Assembly (NCBI RefSeq): GCF_026210795.1
Contig: NC_089430.1
Coordinates: 6,014,001-6,078,000, forward strand
From: Rhizophagus irregularis
Taxonomy: Eukaryota > Glomeromycota > Glomeromycetes > Glomerales > Glomeraceae
Length of the DNA stretch: 64,000 nucleotides
Direction: 5' to 3'
The translations under genes and the position numbers were made by a program. Position 1 is the stretch's first letter. Each line of letters opens with the position of its first letter. The notes below the pieces were generated by a model. It had not been told where the DNA came from and searched no databases. It saw only the letters and a program-made list of their open reading frames with translations. This document shows, piece after piece, positions 33,603 through 46,036 of this stretch.

Positions 33603-33997
33603 TTGCTATGAATCGCCGGAGGCGATCATCGCCGGCATCACGTGATTTTTAATAATGTATAATTTGTCACCCCGCATCACACCCTCCTTGTTTCCGTTTT
33701 TACTATGTATTCTAGGTACTTAAAATTTTTTTAGTATGAAAAATCCTATTTGTCACCCTTATTTGTCACATCCTATAATTTCAGCTAAATTTTATAATTC
33801 CGGCCAAAATTGCCTTTTTGGAAACTTGAGTAATGTTACACAATCCAAAAAAAGGCAATTTTGTTTCTCATAAAAATCGAGAAAATGGGTTACACAAGAT
33901 TCCAACAAAGGCAATTTCTATGTAGATCATTTAATTCCGGCCAAAATTAAAAAATCACGTGACGCTGGCGATGATCGCCGCTGGCGATAAATAGCAA
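33603..33997. mobile_element. MITE with hairpin-rich 48-bp inverted ends, 395 bp
   Basis: Left end TTGCTATGAATCGCCGGAGG and the complement of the right end TTGCTATTTATCGCCAGCGG agree through GGCGATCATCGCC and TCACGTGATTTTT. Each end contains the palindromes GGCGATCATCGCC and TCACGTGA. The interior has AATTTTGGCCGGAATTA-type words. A target duplication could not be identified. Confidence 0.7.
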
Positions 33998-34695
33998 ACT
34001 CCTTTATATAATTGAATAAAATCGCATTTTTTCATAAAATTTAATCATATGATTATTGTAGGCTTTTTGTAACATTATTAATATTCTGACATTTAATATT
34101 AAATTAAATTTTATTTCGTAAACTTAAATGTGTGATTATTGTAGATTTTTTATAAAGTTATTAAATTCTAAATAGAAATTGTACAATTATTTTAATATGG
34201 ATTTTTGAAATTTGTTTGAAATTTGTACTATTTATTTAATTCATGCAATTACTAATTACTTTCACCATTTGAAATTTTGAATCTATATCACTCTCACATC
34301 AACAAATTGCTCAACTAGCGTATTTTTGCAATATCTTTGTTATATGGTGAAAATTAATTAATGGAATATCATATTCTATATGTAAAAAATACACAAATTT
34401 AAAAATTAGAAAAATATGCTAAAATATTATATCAATATATATATATATAGTTTAAGAATCATAAACTTCGTATGTAGCCACGCTCAATTAAGGCAATGTA
34501 TTAATAGACCTACACTAAAGATGACTTTAGCAAGGCTTTCTTTGAGAATTAAAGAAATTTCATATAATTTGCCAGCTGGTGGGATAGCTTATAACCTCTA
34601 ACCTCAAGTCTGTTTATACTAATAAACCAGAATATTTGCATACTAATAAAAAGTATAGTTAAGGTACTTCAAAGAATGCCTAAAAAGAAAAAAAC
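33998..34695. other. Gene-free AT-rich stretch
   Basis: A 61-codon frame (34416-34601) has no recognisable domain and is not called. Nothing else seen. Confidence 0.35.
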
Positions 34696-34698
34696 AAA

Positions 34699-37587
34699 CA
34701 CTCGTCGAACGATGTCAAATCGGGAATCAATCAGGTGACCGAATTCCACCTGATTGGTCCCTATTTTTTTAAAAAATTTTATCAATCGGTAAACCCGATT
34801 GCTGTCAAAAGATGGCGCAAAAGGAGGATACTCGGGTACCAATCAGGATATTCAATAGAGTATAATCGGGTATTAATAGTTACCAATAGGATATTTACTG
34901 GATATTTACTATTTGACATATCAGTATACCGATTGATAACTTTTTGATAAATTTATAACAATAAGAAATCTGCCGATTGCATACATTTTTATTTAAATTT
35001 ATTTGATATTTTACAATAATTACATTTAATAATTTAAATTTATTAATTATTAAAAATACAAAATCAGAAATACTACTAATACTGAAATTTTATCTGGAAT
35101 CCGGTATACAGGTTGGAGCAAATTCCCTACAAAAGAAATAAAAAAACATTAAAAAAAGTTTTTTAAAAAAAGTTTCAAAAGTTAAAACTTACTTATGGGA
35201 TTCCGGTATATACATCTATCAGAGCCAATTCCCTATAATAGAATAATAAAAAAACGTTTATTACCGTTTTTTTAATAGTTTCAAAAAAAAATTTCTGAAA
35301 CTTATTACTTATGGGATTCTATGGGATTCGTTATACCAATTCCCTATAATAGAACATTTAAAAAAAAAACGTTAAAAACGTTTTTTTAATAGTTTCGAAA
35401 AAATATTTTTCGAAACTTACCTATGGGATTCGTTATACCGATTCCCTATAAAAGAATTAAAAAAAAACGTTAACGTTTTTTTAATAGTTTTGAAAAAATA
35501 TTTTTCGAAACTTACCCATGGGATTCGTTATACCGATTCCCTATAAAAGAATTAAAAAAAAACATTAACGTTTTTTTAATAGTTTCAAAAAAATATTTTT
35601 CGAAACTTATCTATGGGATTCGTTATACTGATTCCCTATAAAAGAATTAAAAAAAAATGTTAACGTTTTTTTAATAGTTTCGAAAAAATATTTTTCAAAA
35701 CTTACCTATGGGATTCGTTATACCGATTCCCTATAATAGAATTAAAAAAAAACGTTAGTTAACATTTTTTTAAAAGTTTCGAAAAATATTTTCGAACTTA
35801 TCTATAGGATTCATTATAACCGATTCCCTATAATAGAATAATAAAAAAGTATTAGTTAACATTTTTTTAAAAGTTTCGAAAAATAATTTTTGAAACTTAT
35901 CTATGGAATTCGTTATAACCGATTCCCTATAATAGAATAATAAAAAAACGTTAGTTAACATTTTTTTAATAGTTTTGAAAAATAATTTTTCGAAACTTAC
36001 CTATGGGATTCGTTATACCGATTCCCTATAATAGAATTAAAAAAAAACGTTAGTTAACGTTTTTTTAAAAGTTTCAAAAAATATTTTTCGAAACTTATCT
36101 ATGGGATTCGTTATAACCAATTCCCTATAATAGAATAATAAAAAAACGTTAGTTAACGTTTTTTTAATAGTTTCGAAAAATAATTTTCGAAACTTACCTA
36201 TGGGATTCGTTATAACCGATTCCCTATAATAGTGTATTAGAAAAAAAACGTTAAAAACATTTTTTAATAGTTTTGAAAAATTATTTTTCGAAACTTACCT
36301 ATGGGATTCGTTCCTATAATTGAATATTAAAAAAATGTTTTAAAAAAACGTTAAAACATTTTTTAATAGTTTCAAAAAATTATTTTTCAAAACTAATCTA
36401 TAGGATTCGTTATAACCAATTCCCTATAATTGTATATTAAAAAAAAAAGTTTCAAAATTTTTTTTCGAAACTCACCTATGGGATTCGTTATAACCAATTC
36501 CCTATAATTGAATATTAAAAAAAAACGTTTTAAAAAAATGTTAAAACATTTTTTAATAGATTCAAAAAATTATTTTTCGAAACTAACCTATAGGATTCGT
36601 TGTAACCGATTCCTTATATTTGAATAATAAAAAAAAACGTTAAAAACGTTTTTTAATAGTTTCGAAAAATTATTTTTCGAAACTAATCTATAGGATTCGT
36701 TATAACCGATTCCCTATAATTGTATATTAAAAAAAAGAGTTTCGAAAAATTATTTTTCAAAACTCACCTATGAAATTCGTTGTAACTGATTCCCTATAAT
36801 AGTGTATTAGAAAAAAAACGTTAAAAACGTTTTTTAATAGTTTTGAAAAATTATTTTTCGAAACTAACCTATGGGATTCGTCCCTATAATTGAATATTAA
36901 AAAAAAACGTTTTAAAAAAATGTTAAAACGTTTTTTAATAGTTTCAAAAAATTATTTTTCGAAACTCACCTATGGGATTCGTTATAACCGATTCCCTATA
37001 ATTAAATATTAAAAAAAAAGTGAGTTTCAAAAAATTATTTTTCAAAACTCACTTATGGGATTCATTATAACCGATTCCCTACAATAAAATGTTAAAAAAA
37101 TGTTAAAAATCGTTTATTAATATCTTCAAATAAATGGTTTTTTCAGTTTAATAAAGTTTTGAAAGTAAATGTTTGAAACTTTTGTGGGATTCCGGTATCC
37201 AAATCGGAACCAATTTCCTAAAAAAAAAAATTTTTTTAAAAGTTTCAAAAGTAAATGTTTGAAAAAAATGTTAAAGATAGTATGAAATAGTTTAAACTTT
37301 TTTTTAAGTTTTAAAAGTAAATGTTCGAAAAAAATGTTAGTGTAAATTTCAATAGTATAAAATAGTTTAATTTTAGTTAAAGAAAAATAGTTTATCAATA
37401 GTCTAATTGAAACAATAGAAATCAATCAGTAAATTTAAACTGAACAATAGTTATCAATCGGGTATTAACCTGATTGATACCCGATTGAAGTGTACACCAA
37501 TTTCTAACTATTGAATAAATCAGGTGACCGATCAAAAAAAAAGTTACCAATCGGGTAGGTACCCGATTGGTCAGCGTTTTACCTGTG
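34699..37587. mobile_element. Element F: 2.9-kb CACTA-type element filled with an exon-intron array
   Basis: Left end CACTCGTCGAACGATGTCAA; complement of right end CACAGGTAAAACGCTGACCA; both continue into ATCGGG. About 21 of the first 29 positions agree. Flanked by AAA on both sides (34696-34698, 37588-37590), a 3-bp duplication. Subterminal words ACCAATCGGGTA, ACCTGATTG, ATCAGGTGACC fill 34720-34960 and 37440-37587. The middle is the tandem array at 35090-37210. No protein-coding gene, so non-autonomous. Confidence 0.7.
35090..37210 (-). repeat. Tandem array of about 20 exon-plus-intron units in element F
   Basis: Read on the minus strand each unit of about 95-105 bp consists of a 25-26 nt block starting GGAATCGG and ending CCCATAG, the donor GTAAGTTTCG, a hairpin (TTTCGAAAAATATTTTTCGAAA), a second hairpin (AAAACGTTAACGTTTT), and an acceptor (TTTAATTCTATTATAG or TTCTTTTATAG). 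Donor and acceptor are kept in most units while loop lengths vary. The blocks are 25 or 26 nt and contain TATAACG, which brings a TAA in one frame, so joined blocks do not form a long frame. Small open frames such as 35770-35961 are by-products. Confidence 0.8.
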
Positions 37588-37590
37588 AAA

Positions 37591-38138
37591 TAAATGAACA
37601 TTAGAAAACATTCATCAAAATTAAAAAAAAAGATAAATAAATACAGATGATTCCAGAAAAATTACAGCTGAATATAAGGGATATGATCAATATACTAACC
37701 AAATTTTATGTGTCATCTAGATCCATCTAAAGGAAACCTTTGGCATTTTAGGCAATTACAAGAGACTTTTAATCCTTTATTTGTTACTTCTATTTTTTCT
37801 TTTTTTTGACAATTTTTTGTAATCATTTTTTTTTAGTTTGTTATTTTGATAATTAAAATTTTGATAATATTTTTAATGATTATAAATGATATGATTTAGT
37901 TTAAATAATAAAAATTCTAAGCACTGTATAGAAATAATAATGTCACCATAAATAGTCTAATTATGAAAGAAATAAGGCAAATGATGCAATATTAGCTAGG
38001 AAATTATGTAATGTTTCAAAACAATCAACGTTTGTTAAAATTTCCAGCTGTGCCACATTCTTTAATGATAAGAAAATCAACAATGGGCTATATATTAATA
38101 ATAGGATAGGCGTAAATACTGCGCCACCAAAATTGATA
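37591..38138. other. Gene-free stretch
   Basis: AT-rich with no supported frame; a 67-codon minus-strand frame (37961-38164) overlaps the end of the next element and is not called. Confidence 0.35.
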
Positions 38139-38858
38139 TGGTGCATATCACCTAAACTCATCAATAGTCCGAATTTTTATTTTATGATGATCATTACTAA
38201 ATTAGGATTTATTACTTCTAAATAAGGCAATAGTCTAACTTTATTTAGTAATTAAAATTTTGATCACAATTTATTATAACAAATAAATCAATATAATTGG
38301 TTATAATCAATATCACATGATAGAATAATTCCGAAATTTTCTCATTTATATATAAGTTAATATAGAGATATATAAAAATATGCTAACTTTTTTTTTTTTT
38401 TGCAAGGTAGTGCAATTTGTGAGTTTATTAATTATATATAAGAATACAAAAGCATCTGTTATATAACTAATTTATTAAAACTCCAAACCAGTTCCCCATC
38501 CATAAGATTGCTCCTGTGCCCTACCATCACCTTATAAAATTCACCTATATCCTTCTATAGTTACTATTGAATTATATAGGATCACCATATTATAAGATTT
38601 CAGTATATGCTTCCACTACCCTCTAAACAAAGAAAAAAAAAAGGGTTATGTTATATTTATATATAAAATATGCTAACTTTAAACTTTAATAACTTTTGAA
38701 ATATGTTAGATAAAGGAAAAGTAATCCGATAATTTGAAAGAGAAGAACTCAAAGTGTAATTTTATCGGTTTACATTTTTAATTATCATATAATTTTAACA
38801 AGTAGTTAGCTTTTTAAAATCACTAATTTTATTTGATGAGTTTAGGTGATATGCACCA
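38139..38858. mobile_element. TA-flanked non-autonomous element, 720 bp
   Basis: TGGTGCATATCACCTAAACT at the left, its complement at the right (AGTTTAGGTGATATGCACCA), about 26 bp of inverted repeat, TA on both sides (38137-38138, 38859-38860). Interior AT-rich without gene. Tc1/mariner-type by the duplication only. Confidence 0.7.
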
Positions 38859-38997
38859 TATATAGTTTAAGCATAATTTCGTGATTATAATGATTACAAC
38901 TTTTATCTTTTCTTCCAAAGCAAGAAAAAAAAAATAATTTCATATAAGTTTATATTATCAAGTTATTTAATATTCACTATTTACTATATTATCTAAA

Positions 38998-39961
38998 ATG
39001 GAATATAATGATAGTGAAACAACTGAAACATCCAACTCTGAGAGTAGCTCTTTTAACAGTAAATATGAAGAAAATGAAACATCCAAAAAAATTGCTGAAC
39101 TTAAACAAGAAATTGCAAAACTAGAAAATACTAATAAAATAAAACAGAAAAAAACAAAAAAATTATTAATATTAAATCAACCAAAAATATCAGAAGCCAA
39201 ATCATCTGATAGTAAATTATAAAAAAAGGATCGTTAAATTGAAAAAATAATACAACAAAAATGAAAAAAAGATTATAAATCAAAAAAGTGATACTGCTAA
39301 ATTCTCTAGCAATAAGTCTGAACAGGTAAAATTAACTAAAACATTACATATTTACATACATATTTTTTGGGTTTATTACTTATTATTACTGTATTTATTT
39401 TTATTGCACGTCATATAGCCAATTTCAAAAGGAAAATATAAACACCAAAACATTTCTTCTTATCTTCATATACCAAAAGAATTTGGCATGGTTATATGGT
39501 ATTATAATGTTTATAATTGTATTTTTTTTTAAAAAAAATTGTTCTCTAAAAATTGCAGGAGTTTATGAGACTTTTAGTAGCTGAAAAGCTCTATCCTTTA
39601 TGCCCTACTACTGAATATCATGATATGCCTCTTAGTGAAATTAATAAATGTATTGATAGGGTAAATAATTGGCATGAATTTATTAGTTTGATTTTTTTTA
39701 ACTTAATGTTTATTTTTTATTTGTTTAATTTCGAAAAAAATCCATCTTTTCCAGAACTGTAAGTGATTGGAAAGAACGTGAGATGATCTGTCAGCATGTT
39801 AATTATAAGCGTAAGTCATATGTTTAATTTTTAAATCGATCAGCAGAATTGTTTAACAATACTCTTTTTTTAAACATATAGGATCAACTCTTAGTGATAA
39901 AACTCAAAAGACACTTAAATCTCATAAACTAAATGGAAATAGCAAAAGATTTAATTTGTAA
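38998..39961 (+). pseudogene. Small gene of unknown function, probable first gene of the 40185 transposon
   Basis: ATG 38998 opens a Ser/Glu-rich, Lys-rich coiled-coil N-terminus (KKIAELKQEIAKLENTNK) to about 39222. Later exon-like blocks are 39419-39490 (KGKYKHQNISSYLHIPKEFG), 39559-39660 (LYPLCPTTEYHDMPLSEINK), about 39757-39808 (DWKEREMICQHVNYK, donor GTAAGT) and 39882-39961 (DKTQKTLKSHKLNGNSKRF, stop TAA). I recall proteins with this order of motifs as repeated in Rhizophagus genomes, next to the DDE gene family found here at 40185. The connection from the first block to the second meets stops, so this copy is likely decayed. Function unknown. Confidence 0.45.
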
Positions 39962-40184
39962 TTCATCGATCATGTATAGCACGTGCATATAAGCCACGTA
40001 ATTGATTTTTGGGTTAATAACTTATAATTTTTTCATATTCTTCGTGAATCTCAAGAAACCCATAGTGATTCTGTGTTTGTTAAGGCTAGTTTCGTTATAG
40101 TTAACAATTTTACATATTAAATAATAATCATATAAATATACAAATAGTTATTGTTTAAAAAATTGTGTAAATATTATCGTACTT

Positions 40185-43100
40185 ATGATAAAACGACGCG
40201 AACTAGCAGTTACGTTAGTTTCTTGTAGAATAATTGAACCCCGCTTACATTATGGACCATTTTCACGAAACTGGTAGTTTATTCCAACAATAAAAAGTAG
40301 TAATGATATAGAAATGATGTATCCTATTCGGATTGGTATGAGAACACAAGTAGAAATAAATGGAAAAAAATTTACTATGCGTATTTTAGAAGGAAACAAA
40401 TTTGATTTGAACCAACCTGGTTATACTTGTCAATGTGATTCTGATTCCAGTGAAATTGAAGATAATCCAACTAATGCAATTACTTCTTTATATAGACAAA
40501 TTTTCAAAACTCAAACAAAAATTTTGGGTTCAATGGTTATGGGTTTTGATAAGGATTCAATATTTACCGAATTATTACAAGATATAGAATTCTGCCCTTA
40601 TTCTATTAGTATAGCAGATAAACTGACTATTATGGTTTTCAGTTTAGGTGCTTCTAAAAAAGAAAGTTGGTTGGGTGCTGGAGAAGGATATATGGCTTCT
40701 TTTATTCATATTTTTAGAAAAGAACGTTGTATTTTTGTTCAAAAATTTATAAAAAACAAGTCCATAGTAGAAGTATGGAATAATAGCACTAAAATTTCAC
40801 ATTATGAAGGTAGTTCACCTGTAGAAGTTTGGCAAAAAATTGGAATTTTGGGAAAATTCCAAGGTACACAATTATTTGGGCTTGAGCATGCATATACGTG
40901 ATCTGCGTTACGATGATTATATATTCCAAAGTGTCAACCATCTCAATGGAGTAATGAAAAACTAATGAATAGTTTATACGAATATCACCTCAAAAGACGA
41001 ACTATTGTTGGAATAAATTGGTTACATTTATTTAAACAGTGAGAGTCTGGTGGAAATATTATTGAAATAAATACAATCCTTACAAATTTATATCCAAAAA
41101 ATTACCAATTTAGTGATCGTGAAATGCAAGCTTGGAGCTCTATGCTTAAAGCTGCTGGTTGTACAGATATAACACCTTTTAATAGTGAAGTATCTCCAGT
41201 AATTGTATTTTATAATTGATTTATCTCGTCTTACATTAGGAATTATCAAAATTCATATAAAAAACAGCATAAATTTTGGTCACGATCTTTAGATCCTACG
41301 GATGATAAAAATACTTTGAAGAATCTCTTTCAACTAGGCTTTTTAAATCCATATCCATCAAGTATTCAAAATCCGTCACAAATATTTTGGGATTGTTTTG
41401 CAAAAAGTTTAACACAAAATCCAAAAGGTCCTGATGGGATATGACGAATTTTATCCATTATTGCACATCAATTTTCTTATCAGGAATTACAAAATAGACT
41501 TGGAGTAAATATAATATGAACTATATTCTTGTATATCTTCGTGAAATATTCTAAATAAATTTGATGATATTAATTTAGGTTTCACCTACAACTATTAATG
41601 CGGCAAGAAAATATGCTACACTCAATGGTTCAGGATGCCGACAAATAAAAAAACCTATAATTATACGTAGCCCACCTTTTACTAAAGAAATAGAAGACCA
41701 ATTTGAAGCTTTTTTTTCAGACAAAGCAAATGTTAGTATGAGTTCGTATAAGGTTAATCCAAGAACTAATCATCCGATTCTTTACCTGCTTGATCAAAAA
41801 GAATCATTATGGAAAAGATTTTCAGAAATTTATCCTAATGATATGAAAAGAACGGTATTTATGGGACGGATTGAAGATGGTCCATATAGGTATCGTGAAG
41901 ACTTGGGAGGGTTGTGTTCAATTTGTGCAGAATACGGATATGAAGTATTTGATGATTTAGCTAAAATTATAAGATTGCATGTTGAAAATCTTTCAGTTCA
42001 AGTATGTAATTTACATAATTTCCGTACTTTATTCATAAATTATTTTTTACATTTTTTTTTTTTTTTTTTAAAAAAAATATAGAATAAATTATTACAAGAT
42101 GTAGAACTAATTAAACGTCATATGAAAAGAGAATATGTACGTGAAATTAGCGTTAAAAGTAATGGTCATGCTGAACATGATGAATGTATTGATCACTGCT
42201 TACCTTATGCATTTGGTGAATGTAATAAGATGCATAGTATAAGGTGTTCGCATTGTCCAAAACTTTATTCATTTTTTGATAAATTGGAATCAATTCTCCC
42301 AGCTGAAGAAATACAACTTATAGACGATAAAAAAGAAAAATTACTTCATTATTTGGCACATCAAACGCGAAAAGTATATCTTAATGCACAGGTTCAAGCA
42401 AATTTATTAGAATTAGATAATGATGGGGCTATACTTATTGTTGACTATAAGATGTGTATCTTACCAAAATCAGCACAAGAATCCAAGTCTGAATTTTTTG
42501 GAAAAAAGGGTTGGACTTTACATTCTATATTGATATATACCAAATCGGAAAATGAAAAACTAAATGTGGCCGCATTTGACCACTGGTCAGCAGATACAAG
42601 ACAGGACGCATGGTTTACTGCTTCTTCACTTCACGCAGTATTTGAAGTTATGGACAATAAGCCAAAATGGGTTACATTAATCTCAGATAATGGACCTCAT
42701 TACCACAACAGTGAAATGATGATTATAATGGCATATTGGAAGGATTGGTACGATATTGAAGTAAAGAGTTGGATTTTTTTGGAGGCTGGAGAGGCAAAAA
42801 CGGCTATAGATTCTCACCACGCACAGGTCAGATCTAATAAATACATAACAATCATTATTTTTTTAGAGTACTAAAAATGGTTCACATAGATTGCGCATGC
42901 CATTAAAAGATATATTAGAATTGAATTTGAAATTAGAGAAGGCAGTGATATAGAAAATTCAATCAAAGATCTATGTGGTACATCAGTAGGGGAAATAAAT
43001 CCTAATCGTGAAAAAACTGATAAAAAGATAAAATCATTGGTTGGGATATCTAATATGAATGAATGGAAATGGCCAATCAATGGGCCATTTGCAGGGTCTA

Positions 43101-43817
43101 TACAAGCACGTACCTTGCCAAATATAGGTAGTTTTACCAATTATTCTCCTATACAAACACGAAATTCATCAAAAATTGAAATAACGAAACCAAATCCAAT
43201 GATTTCTACACCTTCTGTGCCAAAATCTTTGTGGACTATACCAGTGCCGAATTCTGGTGATTTTTTTCTAATTTGTTACTCTATAAACCCAATAATTGCT
43301 AAATTATTCAATTTTTAGATATCTCTTCTAAGCGTCTACGAATAAATACACCTAATAAAAATTTAGTGCAAATTAACAATGGAATTGTAGATACAGAAAA
43401 TAATTTCAAGTAAGAAAACCAACCTTATTTTATATTACTTGTTTTTAAACTGAGTTATAAAATAATTAGATTGACTTCTGCTTATATTATAGTGTTAATG
43501 CAGAATTTCAACTTGCATCTGGATGGGCGTTAAAAGCAAATCAAAAGTTTGGAAAAAGAAGTAGAGCAAGAATATCAAAAAAGGTTATTGCATTATTGCA
43601 AGGTTTTTTTCATGCATGTAATGCTGATAAAAGTGATCGATACTCAGCTAATGATATGTTATCAGAACTTATCCATATGGCAAATAGTAAAGAGTTGGAT
43701 CCTGAAATAATACCAAAAATAGAAACAATTGAAAATTGGATTAGTAGATATTCTGCAGCTTGTAAACGTGAAATGGCGGCTATAGCTTTAGAGCGTCAAG
43801 TGCAAAATCAGCCATAG
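40185..43817 (+). pseudogene. DDE transposase-like gene of a fungal amplified family, with in-frame stops
   Basis: ATG 40185. One frame carries the N-terminal half to about 41510, interrupted by one TAG (40275) and five TGA (40899, 40914, 41040, 41217, 41442). Introns: about 41506-41578 (GTAAAT...TTTAG), about 42003-42082, about 42828-42887 (GTCAGA...CATAG), and two more near 43257-43318 and 43410-43492. Stop at 43815-43817. Catalytic candidates: Asp in ILIVDYKMCILPKS (42441), Asp in ISDNGPHYHNSE (42685), Glu in FLEAGEAKTAIDSHHAQ (42781); the order and spacing fit an RNase H-like DDE fold. The N-terminal region (YRQIFKTQTKILGSMVMG, WQKIGILGKFQGTQLFG) is of unknown function. C-terminus: GWALKANQKFGKRSR and ENWISRYSAACKRE. 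The superfamily is not certain. At most TGA positions the local sequence suggests Trp. Confidence 0.65.
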
Positions 43818-44214
43818 TACTTACGTTAATAATACATAAGTTTTGAATAAAACAATATTTCAAAAATACAAATTTATATACAAAAAAATGGTTATAAACT
43901 TATAAATTATAAATAGAAGTTAAGTAAATTAATTTTCAGTTTATTCAGAGCGAAATTGTTAAAATATTATATATAGCGTCATTGCTGGAATCCACAGGTA
44001 CCCCAAATAAAAACTTAAAAATGAACATATAAACAAAAAATATTTTTTTCGTCTAAAAATGATACACATTTCACAAACAACACATGTGATTTTTAGTACA
44101 ATTGGATTATTCTAGAAAAATTTTTAATAGTATGGTATTTCTTGTATTTGACAATCATTTGCATCTATAAATAGTAAAATCCCCCGAAAATTAATTATAA
44201 AAATACTACACGTG

Positions 44215-44940
44215 ATTGCCGAATTACGAATTAAGAGAAAAGTGGTTAAATCTAACGATGAAATCAATGAAGAAGAACAACAAACAAGCGGATCAACTTT
44301 ATCAACAAAAAATTGTGGTAATTTTTAAATATTATATGAATTTTTTTTTGTAAATTAATCAATGAATTATATAATATTTTGAAATTATAGCATTATTACT
44401 GTAGAATGCCATTATTGGAATTTAACAGCTCAAATATAAAAAGTTTGGAAGAACTTAATAATGAACCTTCACAAAGTAAGTATAAATTATAATGCATTTT
44501 ATAGATTCTTAACAAATAATTAACTAATAATTATATTATATATTGAAAGCAGTTGATAGAGTAATACAACAAAAAAGTGATGTAGAACAAGAAACTGATC
44601 AAGAAGTTTCACAAGTTAAAGATCATGGTAACAAGCATAAAGCAACACATAATAATGAAAAACAAAAAGAAACTTCTCAAGTAATACGTTCTAGTTGCAA
44701 GTGTAACGTAATACAACAAAAAAGTGATAAAGAATGAGAAACTGATGAACATAAAGATGATCAAGAGGCTCCTCAAGTAAAACATTGTGGTCGCAAGCGT
44801 AAAACAACACAAAAATTACATAATATAAAAAGCAAGAAGAAATCCTTCAAGTAAGACGTTCTAATCGTAAATGTAATATAACACAACAAAAAAATGATGA
44901 TAATAAACAAGAATATAATAAGAAGCAATGTAAAAAATAG
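44215..44940 (+). pseudogene. Fragmentary Lys/Gln-rich repetitive gene
   Basis: Short frames encode repeated peptides of the type VIQQKSD.EQETDQE and QVIRSSCKCN / QVKHCGRKRKT (44543-44900), with an upstream block (44220-44320) ending in a donor-like GGTAAT. Stops interrupt it. No domain recognised; could be a low-complexity host gene remnant or part of the preceding transposon. Confidence 0.3.
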
Positions 44941-45201
44941 TTTTATTAATTATTTTTAGTATAGTACTATATTTTATAGCAAAATTAATACATATTTAAT
45001 ATATTATTCTTACAAAAATCTAATAAATAATATACAAATTTATTTCAAATGCTAAATAAAAATTCTACATATTTATTACAAATTTCGTATAAATGGATGC
45101 TCATAATTGTATTAAATTCATTATACTAACATATTTTACATTTTTTATACAAAAACATGATAGAAACTTTTTACTGGGCTTTTTTACAGCCTTGTTAGGA
45201 G

Positions 45202-45971
45202 TAGAGCTCCGCAACCTGACCCGACAGATCGGGTGACCTGATGGGTTGACCCGAAATATTCAGGTCAGGTCATCAAATTCATGACCTGACACAAGTCGGG
45301 TCAGTGCTGGTCGGTACCCGACCCGACTCGTTGACCTGACATATATTTGGGTCAAATAAATTAAATAACGCCGAAACTTATAATAATTCTGGCATTTTTA
45401 CATGTACAATCGAAAAAAAATGCCGTAACTATCAGTTTCGGCGTTTTTACATGTAAAATCAAAAAGAAGAACGCCGAAACTAATTATTCCGGCATTTTTA
45501 CATGTAAAATCAAAAAGAAAAATGCCAGAACAAATTATTCTGGCGCTTTTACATGTAAAATTGAAAAAAAACGCTGAAACTATCAGTTTCGGCGTTTTTA
45601 CATGCAAAATCAAAAAGAAAAATGCCGGAACTAATTATTCTGGCATTTTTACATGTAAAGTCGAAAAAAAAATGCTAAAACTATCAGTTTCAGCGTTTTT
45701 ACATGTAAAATCAAAAGGAAAAACACTGAAATAAATAGTTTCGGCATTTCATATATAAAAACAAAAGTAAAAAACGTTACAAAATGTTTTTTTACAATAT
45801 TTAATAATAAAACTTCGGGCAACCTGAGTTACCCAAAGTGACCTGAATACTTTCGGGTCAAATGGGTCAGATCGGGTCAGAACGGTTTACCCGACCCGAC
45901 CTGACCTGAAAAAAAATTTCAGTTCGGGTTAACCAAGTAACCCGACCCGACCCGACCCGTGCGGAGCTCTA
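45202..45971. mobile_element. hAT-like non-autonomous element made of palindromic repeats, 770 bp
   Basis: Inverted ends TAGAGCTCCGCA / TGCGGAGCTCTA, flanked by the 8-bp duplication GTTAGGAG (45194-45201, 45972-45979). The ends fit the hAT rule YARNG. Subterminal clusters of GACCTGAC / CCCGACCCGACC words lie on both sides (45215-45355, 45815-45960). The middle (about 45365-45760) is a tandem of about 50 bp, each unit with two palindromes: GCCGAAACTATCAGTTTCGGC-type and TTTTACATGTAAAA. Short open frames through it are by-products. Confidence 0.85.
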
Positions 45972-46036
45972 GTTAGGAGATATACCTATTAACCGAGTAG
46001 GAGTATTATTGTAAATATCATCATTTATACGAAGTC

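Noticed and set aside
34416-34601. 61-codon frame as a small gene
   Set aside because: No domain, no splice partners, composition as in surrounding AT-rich DNA.
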